64,000 bases of DNA, taken from NCBI RefSeq assembly GCF_000092285.1, contig NC_014100.1, positions 1,550,001-1,614,000 of the forward strand. Reading direction: 5' to 3'. This document shows, one piece after another, positions 23,867 through 32,779 of this stretch; positions within the stretch are counted from its first letter, which is position 1, and the number at the start of each line of letters is the position of its first letter. The notes beneath the pieces are model-generated. The model was not told where the DNA came from. It ran no database searches and saw only the letters and a program-made list of their open reading frames with translations. Made by a program: the position numbers and the translations under genes. The DNA is from Caulobacter segnis ATCC 21756 (GTDB taxonomy: Bacteria > Pseudomonadota > Alphaproteobacteria > Caulobacterales > Caulobacteraceae).

Positions 23867-24928
23867 GTGCCCTTTCGCGAAGGTCCCCTCGGCGACCTGA
23901 AAGTGCCGCTTACCTGGACGGCCGCCGTGGCCCTGGTGGTCGCGGTCGTCATCGCCGTCGCCTTCCTGCTGGCGGACCGGCGCGAGACCCTCCAGGAGCA
24001 GGCCTACGGCGTCACCCGCCAGACGATGGACACCGTGGCCAAGCCGGTCAGCGGCGCCATCGCCGCACCGGGGCGCTGGACCGGACTGGGCGTCGACTAT
24101 GTGCGCAGCTACTTCTTCACGGCCTCGGAGAACCGTCGCCTGAAGGCCGAAATGGCCGAGATGCGGCAGTGGCGGGACCGCGCCCTGGCTCTGCAGGACC
24201 AGAACGATCGCTTCCGGTCGCTGCTGGGGCTTCGCACCGATCCGCCGATCCCGATGACCGCCGCGCGCGTCGTCAGCGACAGCCGCGGGCCCTTCGCCAA
24301 CACGCGCCTGGCCGACGCGGGCTCGGAGCGTGGCGTCGAGGTCGGCAATCCGGTCCTGAACGAGCGCGGCCTCGTGGGCCGCGTGGTCGGGGTGTCCAGA
24401 AACGCCAGCCGGGTGCTGCTGCTCACCGACATCGCCTCGCGCACGCCGGTGATGATCGACCGCACCAACGCCCGCGCTATCCTGACCGGCGACGGCGGAC
24501 CCAATCCCAAGCTCGACTACCTGCGCGGCGTCGATCCGATCCAGCAGGGCGATCGCGTCGTCACCTCGGGCGACGGCGGCGTCGTGCCGCGCGGCCTGCC
24601 GGTGGGCGCGGCGGTGAAGGGGCTGGATGGTCGCTGGCGCGTCGTGCTGTTCGCCGACCAGTCGTCGATCGACTATGTCCGCATCCTGCTGTTCAAGGAC
24701 TTCGCCCAGCTGGCCGACCAGAAGGAGTTGCAGACCCACAGTCTGCCGCCGGTGACGACCGAGGATCCGCAGGGCTCGATCCTGTCGATCCCGACCCCCA
24801 ACCAGACCCCGCAGGCGCCCGCCGCGCCGCCAGCCGCTCCAAAGCCCGCCACGGCCGCGCCAACCGCCGCCGCGAAGCCGACGCCCCCTCCGGCCAAGCC
24901 GGCCACGCCGACGGAACCGCCGCGATGA
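23867..24928 (+). CDS. mreC: Rod shape-determining protein MreC
   Basis: 353 residues from a GTG at 23867 with AGGAG eight bases upstream. One transmembrane helix (about residues 15-35, AALVVAVVIAVAFLLADR) is followed by a coiled coil (SENRRLKAEMAEMRQWRDRALAL) and the periplasmic beta-barrel MreC domain (RVVSDSRGPFANTRLADAGSERGV ... LVGRVVGVSRNASRVLLLTD). The last 70 residues are a Pro/Ala-rich low-complexity tail. MreC links MreB to PBP2 in the periplasm. The stop overlaps the mreD start by four bases (ATGA). Confidence 0.95.
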   Translation: MPFREGPLGDLKVPLTWTAAVALVVAVVIAVAFLLADRRETLQEQAYGVTRQTMDTVAKPVSGAIAAPGRWTGLGVDYVRSYFFTASENRRLKAEMAEMRQWRDRALALQDQNDRFRSLLGLRTDPPIPMTAARVVSDSRGPFANTRLADAGSERGVEVGNPVLNERGLVGRVVGVSRNASRVLLLTDIASRTPVMIDRTNARAILTGDGGPNPKLDYLRGVDPIQQGDRVVTSGDGGVVPRGLPVGAAVKGLDGRWRVVLFADQSSIDYVRILLFKDFAQLADQKELQTHSLPPVTTEDPQGSILSIPTPNQTPQAPAAPPAAPKPATAAPTAAAKPTPPPAKPATPTEPPR

Positions 24929-25434
24929 GCGGCGCGCGCCCTCTGAACCCGACAGTCTGGCTGGGCCTGCCGATGGCGGTTTGCGTCGCCGCGACGGTTC
25001 TGTTCTCGGCGCCGCTCCGCGTCTGGGGGCTGCAGCTGCCGGAGCCGATCTTCGCCATGGCGCCGGCCTTCGCCTGGGCGCTGATCCGCCCCTCGATCCT
25101 GGCGCCGTTCGCGATCCTGCTCCTGGGCCTGTTCCTCGACGTGTTCTGGGGCGGACCGACGGGCCTTTGGGGCCTGTCGCTGCTGCTGGGCTATGCGGTC
25201 GTGCTGCTGTTTCGGAACATGATGACCGGCCAGAGCCAGCCGATCCTGTGGGGCTGGTTCGCGGCCATCACCGCCGTCAGCATGGCGGGCGGGTACCTCT
25301 TCACCATGCTGGACAGCCTGGCCATGCCCAGCCTGCTGGCGGTGTTCTGGCAGTTCCTGGCCACGATCCTGCTGTTCCCGTTCGCCTATCGCCTGATCGA
25401 TCGCTTCGAGGACGCCGACGTGCGGTTCCGGTGA
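24925..25434 (+). CDS. mreD: Rod shape-determining protein MreD
   Basis: 169 residues with five or six hydrophobic segments. The conserved region AFAWALIRPSILAPFAILLLGLFLDVFWGGPTGLW is typical of MreD, including the family's G-x-x-x-D-x-x-x-G-x-x-G pattern. It is an integral inner-membrane partner of MreC in the elongasome. Its ATG overlaps the mreC stop (ATGA at 24925-24928), and the next gene begins four bases after its stop, so translation is coupled along the operon. Confidence 0.93.
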   Translation: MSGARPLNPTVWLGLPMAVCVAATVLFSAPLRVWGLQLPEPIFAMAPAFAWALIRPSILAPFAILLLGLFLDVFWGGPTGLWGLSLLLGYAVVLLFRNMMTGQSQPILWGWFAAITAVSMAGGYLFTMLDSLAMPSLLAVFWQFLATILLFPFAYRLIDRFEDADVRFR

Positions 25435-25438
25435 GGTC

Positions 25439-27475
25439 ATGAGCGAGCCCTCAATCTTCTTCTTCGAGGTCAACGAGCGCCAGGGCGTCTTCCACCGGCG
25501 TGCGTTCCTGCTGGGCGGCCTGACGGGCGCCGGGCTGCTGGCGCTGGGCGGGCGGCTGGCGCAACTGCAACTGGTCGAGGCCCAGCGCTACCAGAAGCTT
25601 TCGGCCGGTAACCAGTTCAACTACCGCCTGGTGCCTCCGCCGCGCGGCCTGATCCTGGACCGCAACGGCGTCTCCCTGGCCTCGAACCGGCCGAACTTCC
25701 GGCTGATGATCAACAAGGACAAGGACCTCGACGCCGAGGGCGTCCTGGACGACCTGGCCAAGCTGGTCCCGATCGACGGATCGCGCCGCGCCCGGGTGCT
25801 CAAGGAGCTGGACCGCGCGCCCCGCCGCGCGCCGGTGGTGGTGATGGAGGACCTCTCATGGGAGGAGTTCTCGCGCGTCAACATCCGCGCGCCGGAGCTG
25901 CCCAACGTCACCGCCGACATGGGCGAGGTGCGGGTCTATCCGTTCGGCGGCGCCTTCGCCCACGTGATCGGCTACGTCGCCAAGGTCTCGGACCGCGACC
26001 TCAAGGCCGCCGAGGGCGACACGACCCAGGACCAGGAACTGCTGCACCATCCGGGCTTCCGGATCGGCAAGCAGGGGGTCGAGAAGGCTTTCGACAGACC
26101 GCTTCGGGGACGCGCGGGCGCCACCAAGACCGAGGTCGACGCCCAGGGGCGCGTTGTCCGCCTGGACCCCGAGGGCGACATCCCTCCGACGCCCGGCAAG
26201 GAAATCCGTCTCACCCTCGACGCCGACATCCAGAACCGCGCGCTGGAGGTGATGGGCGACGAAAGCGGCGCGATCGTCGTGATGGACGTCCGCAACGGCG
26301 ACCTCCTGGCCATGGTCTCGGCCCCCAGCTTCGACGCCAACCGGTTCGTGAAGGGCCTGTCCGGCGCCGAGTACAAGGCGCTGGCCGAGTACGAGCGCAA
26401 GCCGCTGCTGGACAAGTCGATGACGGGCCTGTTCCCGCCGGGCTCCACGTTCAAGCCCACGGTGGGCCTGGCGGCGCTGACGGCGGGGATCGATCCCGAG
26501 ATCCGGATCAACTGCCCCGGCAGCTGGTACTACGGCGGTCGGGTCTGGCGCTGCTGGGAAAAGGGCGGCCACGGCCCCCAGAACATGCACGACGCCATCA
26601 AGAACTCGTGCGACATCTACTTCTATCAGACATCGCTGAAGATCGGCCCGGACGCCATCGCCACCGCCGCGCGGGCGATGGGCTTTGGGCAGCTGTTCGA
26701 CATCGGCATCCCCGGTCAGAAGAAGGGCAACGTGCCCGACCGGGCCTGGAAGAAGCGGGCCTTCAAGAAGAATCCGGCCAATCAGACCTGGTTTCCGGGC
26801 GAGACGCCCAGCTACGGGATCGGGCAGGGGGCTCTGACCGTCAACGCCCTGCAGCTGGCGGTGATGACCTCGCGCCTGGCCAACGCCAAGAAGGCGCTGA
26901 CGCCTCGCCTGATCAAGTCGGTCGGCGGCGTCGAGCAACCCAGCGGCGCTGAGGTGCCGGACCTGCCGTTCTCTCCCGAGCACCTGGCCTATGTCCGTGG
27001 CGGCATGGCGGCCGTGGCCAACGACGTGCGCGGCACCGCCTACAGGCAGAGCCAATTGGGCCTGGGCGACGTGCAGATGGCCGGCAAGACCGGCACCGCG
27101 CAGGTGCGCAGCTACGACGGGGTCGCCAACCGCAAGGGGACCGGCACGATCTGGCGGCTGAAGGACCACAACCTGTTCGTGGCCTTCGCGCCCTATGATG
27201 ATCCGCGCTACGCCGTCGCCGTCATCGTGGAACATGGCGGCATGGGCGGCGCCACGGCCGGCGCCCCGCGCGCGCGCGAAGTCATGCGGGTGGCTCTGCT
27301 GAAGGATCCCGAGATCCGCGCCCGCATCGAGCGTCCCGCGCCTCTGCCCGAGGCGGCGCCGGAAGACGTCATGGAAGGCGCCGCGCCGGAGGATCCGGTC
27401 GAGACGCCGCCGCCCGCGCCAGGCTCGCCCGCCGAGGTTCCTCCGCCCACTTCTCCGCAGGGAGCGCCCCGATGA
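25439..27475 (+). CDS. mrdA: Penicillin-binding protein 2 (transpeptidase)
   Basis: 678 residues. A short cytoplasmic N-terminus, one transmembrane helix (about residues 22-38), a pedestal/dimerisation domain (RGLILDRNGVSLASN), then the transpeptidase domain: active-site Ser336 in STFK, SCD as the second motif (KNSCDIYFY) and KTGTAQ as the third. The tail of about 50 residues is rich in Pro, Ala and Glu. It crosslinks peptidoglycan during elongation with RodA and MreC. The stop overlaps the rodA start by four bases. Confidence 0.96.
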   Translation: MSEPSIFFFEVNERQGVFHRRAFLLGGLTGAGLLALGGRLAQLQLVEAQRYQKLSAGNQFNYRLVPPPRGLILDRNGVSLASNRPNFRLMINKDKDLDAEGVLDDLAKLVPIDGSRRARVLKELDRAPRRAPVVVMEDLSWEEFSRVNIRAPELPNVTADMGEVRVYPFGGAFAHVIGYVAKVSDRDLKAAEGDTTQDQELLHHPGFRIGKQGVEKAFDRPLRGRAGATKTEVDAQGRVVRLDPEGDIPPTPGKEIRLTLDADIQNRALEVMGDESGAIVVMDVRNGDLLAMVSAPSFDANRFVKGLSGAEYKALAEYERKPLLDKSMTGLFPPGSTFKPTVGLAALTAGIDPEIRINCPGSWYYGGRVWRCWEKGGHGPQNMHDAIKNSCDIYFYQTSLKIGPDAIATAARAMGFGQLFDIGIPGQKKGNVPDRAWKKRAFKKNPANQTWFPGETPSYGIGQGALTVNALQLAVMTSRLANAKKALTPRLIKSVGGVEQPSGAEVPDLPFSPEHLAYVRGGMAAVANDVRGTAYRQSQLGLGDVQMAGKTGTAQVRSYDGVANRKGTGTIWRLKDHNLFVAFAPYDDPRYAVAVIVEHGGMGGATAGAPRAREVMRVALLKDPEIRARIERPAPLPEAAPEDVMEGAAPEDPVETPPPAPGSPAEVPPPTSPQGAPR

Positions 27476-28629
27476 CCTTGAGCGGCGGCCTGACCCGGCC
27501 CGGCGAACGCGACCGGCCGATCATCAAGTTCATGGAGGTCGACTGGACCTTCTGCCTGGTGCTGGCCCTGATCGCGGGGATCGGCAGCCTGATGCTGTTC
27601 TCGATCGCCGGCGCCTCTTGGGAGCCTTGGGCCGACAAGCACCTGCTGCGCTTCGGCGTCTATTTCGTGGTCATGATCATCCTGGCCATGTGCGACCTGC
27701 GCTGGTGGTTCGCGATCGCCTATCCGGTCTACGCCGTGGGCCTCGTGCTGCTGGTGGCCGTCGATCTGGTCGGCGACATCTCGCTGGGCGCGCAGCGCTG
27801 GCTGCAACTCGGGCCCGTGCGCTTCCAGCCGTCCGAGGTGATGAAGATCGGCCTCGTCCTGGCCCTGGCGCGCTACTATCACGGCCTGTCGGCGGACTCG
27901 GCGCGGCTGTCCTGGCGACTGCTGGTCCCGGCCGCGATGATCGTCGTGCCGTTCCTGCTGGTCGCCAAGCAGCCCGATCTGGGCACCGGCATTCTGCTGG
28001 CCGCCACCGGCGGCGCGATCATGGTGCTGGCGGGCCTGGATTGGCGGGTCATGGCGGCCGGCGCCGGCGCCGCGCTGGTCGCGATCCCGCCCTTCATCAT
28101 GTTCGGCCTGCACGACTACCAGCGCAACCGGATCCTGACCTTCCTGAACCCGGAGCAGGATCCTTCGGGCGACGGCTATCACATCCTGCAGTCCAAGATC
28201 GCCCTCGGGTCGGGCGGCCTGCTGGGCAAGGGCTTTGGCCTGGGCTCGCAGAGCCAGCTGAACTTCCTGCCCGAAAAGCAGACCGACTTCATCTTCGCCA
28301 CCCTGGCCGAGGAGTTCGGCTTCGTCGGCTGTTTCGGCGTGCTGTTCCTGTACGGCGCGGCGATCTTCATGGCGCTGCGGATCGCCTCGATCAGCCACAG
28401 CCACTTCGGCCGGCTGGCGGCCGCGGGCGTGACCGCGACCTTCTCGCTCTATGTGCTGATCAACGGCGCGATGGTCATGGGCATGGCGCCCGTCGTCGGC
28501 GTGCCGATGCCGATGCTGTCCTACGGCGGCACCGTCATGGGCACGGTGATGATCGGCTTTGGCCTGGTCCAGGCCGTGCGCGTGCACCGCTACACCGAAG
28601 TGACCAGCGGCAAGGGCTCGCTGGTCTAA
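27472..28629 (+). CDS. rodA: SEDS peptidoglycan polymerase RodA
   Basis: 385 residues, about ten transmembrane helices. SEDS features visible: GAQRWLQLGPVRFQPSEVMKI after helix 4, KQPDLGTG with the catalytic Asp region, the large periplasmic loop with NPEQDPSGDGYHILQSKIALGSGGLLGKG, and the C-terminal GVPMPMLSYGGT. It polymerises glycan strands from lipid II together with PBP2. Its start lies in the last codons of mrdA (ATGA). Convergent with the proline iminopeptidase gene, whose stop is only three bases away. Confidence 0.95.
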   Translation: MTLSGGLTRPGERDRPIIKFMEVDWTFCLVLALIAGIGSLMLFSIAGASWEPWADKHLLRFGVYFVVMIILAMCDLRWWFAIAYPVYAVGLVLLVAVDLVGDISLGAQRWLQLGPVRFQPSEVMKIGLVLALARYYHGLSADSARLSWRLLVPAAMIVVPFLLVAKQPDLGTGILLAATGGAIMVLAGLDWRVMAAGAGAALVAIPPFIMFGLHDYQRNRILTFLNPEQDPSGDGYHILQSKIALGSGGLLGKGFGLGSQSQLNFLPEKQTDFIFATLAEEFGFVGCFGVLFLYGAAIFMALRIASISHSHFGRLAAAGVTATFSLYVLINGAMVMGMAPVVGVPMPMLSYGGTVMGTVMIGFGLVQAVRVHRYTEVTSGKGSLV

Positions 28630-28632
28630 GCG

Positions 28633-29622
28633 CTAGAGGCTGAGCGCCGCGTCCGTGGCTCGCACGAGGCCGTCGATGACGCCGGGCTCCGTCGAGGCGT
28701 GACCGGCGTCCCAGATGATGTCGAAGCGCGCCTCGGGCCAGGCCTTGTGCAGCCTCCAGGCGCTTTCCAGCGGCGTGACCACGTCGAACCGGCCCTGGAC
28801 GATCCAGCCGGGGATATGGCGGATCTTGTCGATGTTCTTCAGGATCCAGCCGTCCTCGTCGAAGAACCCCTTGTGGGTGAAGAAGTGGCACTCGATCCGC
28901 GCGAAGGCGATCGCGAAGTCCTCTTCGTTGAACTTGGGCGGCCGCGCCTCGGGTCCGCGCAGCGAGATGGTGTCGCCCTCCCATTGGCTCCAGGCGGCCG
29001 CGGCCCGGGCCTGCACCCGGCGGTCGGTCGAGGTGAGGCGGTGATGATAGGCCGTCATCAGGTTGCCGCGCTCCTCGGGCGGAATCGGCGCCAGGAACCG
29101 CTCCCAGGCGTCGGGGAACAGCATCGAGGCGCCGTCCTGATAGAACCAGTCCAGCTCCTTCTGCGTCAGCAGGAAGATGCCGCGCAGGACGAGGCCGTCG
29201 ACGCGATCGGGATGAGTGATGGCGTAGGCCAGGGCCAGGGTCGAACCCCATGAACCGCCGAACACGGTCCACTTTTCGACGCCCAGGTGTTCGCGCAGGC
29301 GCTCGATGTCGGCGATCAGGCTCCAGGTGGTGTTGTCGTCCAGGCTGGCGTTCGGACGCGAGCGGCCGCAGCCGCGCTGGTCGAACAGCGCCATCCGCCA
29401 CTTGGTCGGATCGAAGAACCGCCGCATGGTCGGATTGACCGCGCCCCCCGGGCCGCCATGCAGGATCACGCAGGGCTTGCCGCGCGGATTGCCGCATTCC
29501 TCGTAGTAGATCTCGTGCGGGCCGCCGGTCGGCATCCAGCCGAACGAGAAGGGTTCGACCTCGCGGTATAGGCCGCGACGGCCAACGGGGCTCATGGCGG
29601 CGGCGGAAGCATGACGATCCAT
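28633..29622 (-). CDS. pip: Proline iminopeptidase
   Basis: 329 residues from the ATG at 29622 (an earlier in-frame start at 29673 and a later one at 29595 exist). Alpha/beta hydrolase, peptidase family S33: HGGPGG oxyanion loop at residues 55-60, nucleophile Ser124 in GGSWGS, DQRGCGRS loop, catalytic Asp in VQGRFDVVTP and His in DAGHAST. It releases N-terminal proline from peptides in the cytoplasm, a plausible complement to the Xaa-Pro aminopeptidase at 5251-7062. Confidence 0.9.
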   Translation of the reverse strand: MDRHASAAAMSPVGRRGLYREVEPFSFGWMPTGGPHEIYYEECGNPRGKPCVILHGGPGGAVNPTMRRFFDPTKWRMALFDQRGCGRSRPNASLDDNTTWSLIADIERLREHLGVEKWTVFGGSWGSTLALAYAITHPDRVDGLVLRGIFLLTQKELDWFYQDGASMLFPDAWERFLAPIPPEERGNLMTAYHHRLTSTDRRVQARAAAAWSQWEGDTISLRGPEARPPKFNEEDFAIAFARIECHFFTHKGFFDEDGWILKNIDKIRHIPGWIVQGRFDVVTPLESAWRLHKAWPEARFDIIWDAGHASTEPGVIDGLVRATDAALSL

Positions 29623-29711
29623 GGCGCTAACCCTAACGCGCTTTAGGTTGGCCTGTGAACGGAGGATCGCCATGGGCTCGCGCGTTTCCGCGGCTCCTGT
29701 ATTCTGCGCGC

Positions 29712-29972
29712 ATGATTCAGCCGGCCCCTGAAGACTACACCGACGAAGAACTGCTCGAGATGCTCAACCCTCGGCAGTTGGCGGAGCTTGACCGCCAGAT
29801 CGGTCAGATGTTCGGCGCCGAGGGCGTGGATCGGGTCGAAGCCTTGTTCGCGATGGCCAATGTTTATTCTATTCGCGCCGCCGAACGCGACGAGGTCACG
29901 GCGCTCGCCATGCTTCAGCTGGCGGCGGCCATGCGCCGCCGGGCCGAGGCGCTGCTGAACGCCACCAACTAA
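29712..29972 (+). CDS. Small hypothetical protein
   Basis: 86 residues from the ATG at 29712. It is acidic at the N-terminus (PEDYTDEELLEMLNPRQLAELDRQIG) and entirely helix-forming by composition, with an Ala/Arg-rich end. No transmembrane segment, no cysteine and no recognised domain. The GC-rich third codon positions support it as coding. Its stop codon overlaps that of the convergent hydrolase gene (CTAA, 29969-29972). Confidence 0.6.
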   Translation: MIQPAPEDYTDEELLEMLNPRQLAELDRQIGQMFGAEGVDRVEALFAMANVYSIRAAERDEVTALAMLQLAAAMRRRAEALLNATN

Positions 29973-30952
29973 TCCCCCAGCGGGAACTTTCGGTTCAGCC
30001 AGTCGAGCAGGGCCGCGTTGACCTCGGCGGGCTTCTCTTGCTGCGTCCAGTGCCCGCTGCCACGGATCAGCACCTTCTCGAGGTCGCTGATCTGATCGCC
30101 CATGCGATCGGCCATCGAGGGCGGCAGCACGACGTCGTTCTCGGCCATCAGCATCAGGCAGGGAACACCGTCGATCCGGTTCGGCAGGCCTTCGGCCTTG
30201 CGCCAGTTGCGGCTGAAGTTGCGGTACCAGTTGATGCCGCCGGTGAAGCCGGTGCGCTGGAAAGCCTCCACGAACACCGCCAACTCCTCGGGCGACAGGA
30301 ACTGGTGCTGGTCGGTGGCTGGGTCGTAGTGGGCCAGGGCGTCCTGGAGCGCCAGACTGCGCTGCTCGGCGGGGCGGGAGGTGAAGTCCTCCTGCGTGCC
30401 CTTGGGCAGCCGCATGAAGAAGCGGATGGTCTTCTCGGCGTCCGCGCCGAGCTGCGCGTCGGCGACGCCCGGCTTCTGGAAGTGGACGATGTACATGTCG
30501 TCGCCATAGGCGTTGCGGAACATCTCGATCGGGTCGAGCGGCAGGCGCGGCACGAAGGGGGTGTTCAGCCCGACCACGCCGGCGACGCGGCCCGGATGCA
30601 GCAGCGGCATGGCCCAGACGACGATGCCGCCCCAGTCGTGGCCGACGAAGATCGCCTTGTCGGCGCCCAGGTGGTCCAGCAGCCCGACCAGGTCGCCGGT
30701 CAGATGGTCCATGTCATAGGCTTCGACGGCGTCGGGGCCTGGCGTCAGGCCATAGCCGCGTTGGTCGGGCGCGATCACCCAGCGGCCGGCGGCGGCCAGG
30801 GCGGCGACCTGGTGGCGCCAAGAGAAGGCCAACTCTGGAAAGCCGTGGCAGAAGACGATCGGAACGCCGCCGCGGGGACCAGCCTCATAATAGGCCAGGC
30901 GTATGCCGTTGACGTCGGCGAACTGGGGCGCGGGCAGGGGCGGGGCCGTCAT
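29969..30952 (-). CDS. Epoxide-hydrolase-like alpha/beta hydrolase
   Basis: 327 residues from the ATG at 30952; the open frame reaches 31177 but the earlier sequence is not hydrolase-like. Signature residues: HGFPE oxyanion motif at 36-40, DQRGYG, nucleophile Asp106 in GHDWGG, lid tyrosine in INWYRNF, acid in AENDVVLP and His in GSGHWTQQE. The Asp nucleophile plus lid Tyr indicate an epoxide hydrolase rather than an esterase. The substrate is unknown. It is divergent from the Bcr-type exporter. Confidence 0.88.
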   Translation of the reverse strand: MTAPPLPAPQFADVNGIRLAYYEAGPRGGVPIVFCHGFPELAFSWRHQVAALAAAGRWVIAPDQRGYGLTPGPDAVEAYDMDHLTGDLVGLLDHLGADKAIFVGHDWGGIVVWAMPLLHPGRVAGVVGLNTPFVPRLPLDPIEMFRNAYGDDMYIVHFQKPGVADAQLGADAEKTIRFFMRLPKGTQEDFTSRPAEQRSLALQDALAHYDPATDQHQFLSPEELAVFVEAFQRTGFTGGINWYRNFSRNWRKAEGLPNRIDGVPCLMLMAENDVVLPPSMADRMGDQISDLEKVLIRGSGHWTQQEKPAEVNAALLDWLNRKFPLGD

Positions 30953-30986
30953 GAGCAAGCGTCTCCCTAGGCTTCTTATATGATTG

Positions 30987-31073
30987 ATGTTCACCTTGGA
31001 GCGCCGACAGGAAGCGCGCAAGCAGGACGCTGAATTCGCCGTGGAGTATTTCCTGTTAGGCGAACGCGCGTAA
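30987..31073 (+). CDS. Possible 28-residue upstream ORF before the Bcr-type exporter
   Basis: ATG at 30987 opens a 28-codon frame (begins MFTLERRQEARKQDAE, ends FLLGERA) that stops at 31071-31073, nine bases before the exporter ATG. No good ribosome-binding site precedes it, and none precedes the exporter either, so translational coupling is conceivable. It is equally possible that the ORF is chance. Confidence 0.25.
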   Translation: MFTLERRQEARKQDAEFAVEYFLLGERA

Positions 31074-31082
31074 AAAGCGCCG

Positions 31083-32300
31083 ATGACCGATCCCGCTTCG
31101 CCACCCGCCGTCGTTCCTTGGCGTCTTGTCCTGCTCCTCGGCGCGCTGACAGCCTTCGCGCCGATGTCGATCGACATGTATCTGTCGAGCCTGCCGGCGA
31201 TCGGCCGGACATTGCATGCGGGACCCGAACAGACTCAGGCCACGCTGGCCGCCTTCTTCGCGGGCATGGCGATCGGCCAGGTCATCTACGGGCCGGCGTC
31301 GGACCGCTTTGGCCGTCGCCTCCCGTTGCTCATCGGCGTCGCTGTCTTCCTCGCGGCCTCGGCGGCCTGCGCTCTGGCGCCCAATATCGAGACCCTGATC
31401 GTCGCGCGCTTCGTCCAGGCCTTGGGCGGCTGCGCGGGCGCGGTGGTCGCCCGGGCGGTGGTCCGGGATCGGTTCAGCCAGACCGACACCGCGCGGGTGC
31501 TGTCGTTGATGATGCTGATCATGGGCTTGGCGCCCGTGCTGGCGCCGCAACTGGGCGGCGTGGTGCAACTGATCGCCGGCTGGCGGGGCGTGTTCTGGAC
31601 CCTCGTGGTCTTCGCCGTGATCATCGGGGTGTGGATCCTGTTTGGCTTGCCGGAGTCACGGTCCGCCGAAACCGCCGCCCAGGCCCGTTCCGAAAACCCG
31701 CTCCGCGCCTATGTCGCGCTGTTCGGCATGCGGCGGCTGATGGGCTACGCCCTGGCCGGAGCGCTGAACGGGGCGGTGCTGTTCACATACATCTCGACCG
31801 CGCCGGATCTGGTGATGGGGACCTATGGCCACACGCCGATGGCCTTCAACCTGATCTTCGCCGTCAACGCCGTGGGGATCATCGGCGCCAGCCAGATCAA
31901 TCGCTGGCTGCTGCGGCGCTCGACGCCCGACCAGGTGCTGCGCAAGGCCAGCATCGCCTCGATCGTCGCGGCCCTGCTGTTGACGCTGGCGGCCTGGACC
32001 GGTTGGGGCGGTCAGTGGACGGTGCTGCCGCTGCTGTTCGCCGCCCTGTCGGTCTATGGCCTGATGGGCGGCAACACCATGGCGGGCGCGCTCAGCGTGG
32101 ATCCCCGCCGCGCCGGATCGATCTCGGCCCTGATGGGGTCGGCGTCGTTCGGGTCCGGCGCCCTGGCGTCCTGGGTCGGGGGGCTTCTGCACGACGGCAC
32201 GGCTCGTCCGGTGGCGGCGGTGATGTTCGCCTGCCTGGTCGGCTCGTCGCTGGCGATCTTCTTCCTGGCCCTGCCAGGCGGGAAGAAGGTTCAGGCCTGA
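31083..32300 (+). CDS. Bcr/CflA-family multidrug efflux MFS transporter
   Basis: 405 residues with 12 predicted helices. The family N-terminal signature PMSIDMYLSSLPAIGRTL is present, as are the MFS loop 2-3 motif GPASDRFGRRLPLL and the drug:H+ antiporter motif C-like stretch MGLAPVLAPQLGG. These proton-driven exporters handle bicyclomycin, sulfonamides, chloramphenicol or related compounds; which one applies here is unknown. The last ten bases overlap the convergent DUF423 gene. Confidence 0.9.
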   Translation: MTDPASPPAVVPWRLVLLLGALTAFAPMSIDMYLSSLPAIGRTLHAGPEQTQATLAAFFAGMAIGQVIYGPASDRFGRRLPLLIGVAVFLAASAACALAPNIETLIVARFVQALGGCAGAVVARAVVRDRFSQTDTARVLSLMMLIMGLAPVLAPQLGGVVQLIAGWRGVFWTLVVFAVIIGVWILFGLPESRSAETAAQARSENPLRAYVALFGMRRLMGYALAGALNGAVLFTYISTAPDLVMGTYGHTPMAFNLIFAVNAVGIIGASQINRWLLRRSTPDQVLRKASIASIVAALLLTLAAWTGWGGQWTVLPLLFAALSVYGLMGGNTMAGALSVDPRRAGSISALMGSASFGSGALASWVGGLLHDGTARPVAAVMFACLVGSSLAIFFLALPGGKKVQA

Positions 32301-32671
32301 TCGCGCAGGGTGAAGGCGCGCCAGGCCAGCAGCGCCCAACCGATCATGAACGACAGCCCGCCGATCGGCGTGATCGCGCCCAGAATGCGCGGTGCGCCCA
32401 ACGCCATGGCGTAGAGCGAGCCGGCGAAGATCAGGGTTCCGAACAGGAAGAGTCCCGCGACCAGACCCATGCCGCGCGCGCCGGCCCGATGCAGGCCGAA
32501 GGCGGCGAACACCGCCAGGGCGTGCGCCATCTGATACTGCGAGCCAGTGTGCAACCACGCCACCGGCTTGGGATCGGTCACTCCATGCGCCGCGAAGGCG
32601 CCGAACGCCACCGCCAGCAGGCCGCTCACCGCCGCCAGACCCGTCCAGGTCCTGGGTGTCCACCCGTTCAT
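32291..32671 (-). CDS. DUF423 membrane protein
   Basis: 126 residues from the ATG at 32671 (an alternative at 32698 adds nine residues). Four hydrophobic segments; the first contains GLAAVSGLLAVAFGAFAAHG, the DUF423 hallmark, and the second half has LFLFGTLIFAGSLYAMAL followed by ITPIGGLSFMIGWALLA. The family (YwdK/YgdD-like) is of unknown function in the inner membrane. Its 3' end overlaps the exporter's 3' end by ten bases. Confidence 0.88.
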   Translation of the reverse strand: MNGWTPRTWTGLAAVSGLLAVAFGAFAAHGVTDPKPVAWLHTGSQYQMAHALAVFAAFGLHRAGARGMGLVAGLFLFGTLIFAGSLYAMALGAPRILGAITPIGGLSFMIGWALLAWRAFTLRDQA

Positions 32672-32779
32672 CGCCTTGACGCTCCGGAAACGTTGCAATC
32701 GCGCGGCGCGACCTTAACGTCGTTCATCTGGACGTAAAGCCGGTCCGTCAGAGGCCGGCCACGAACAGGGGAGGACGGC

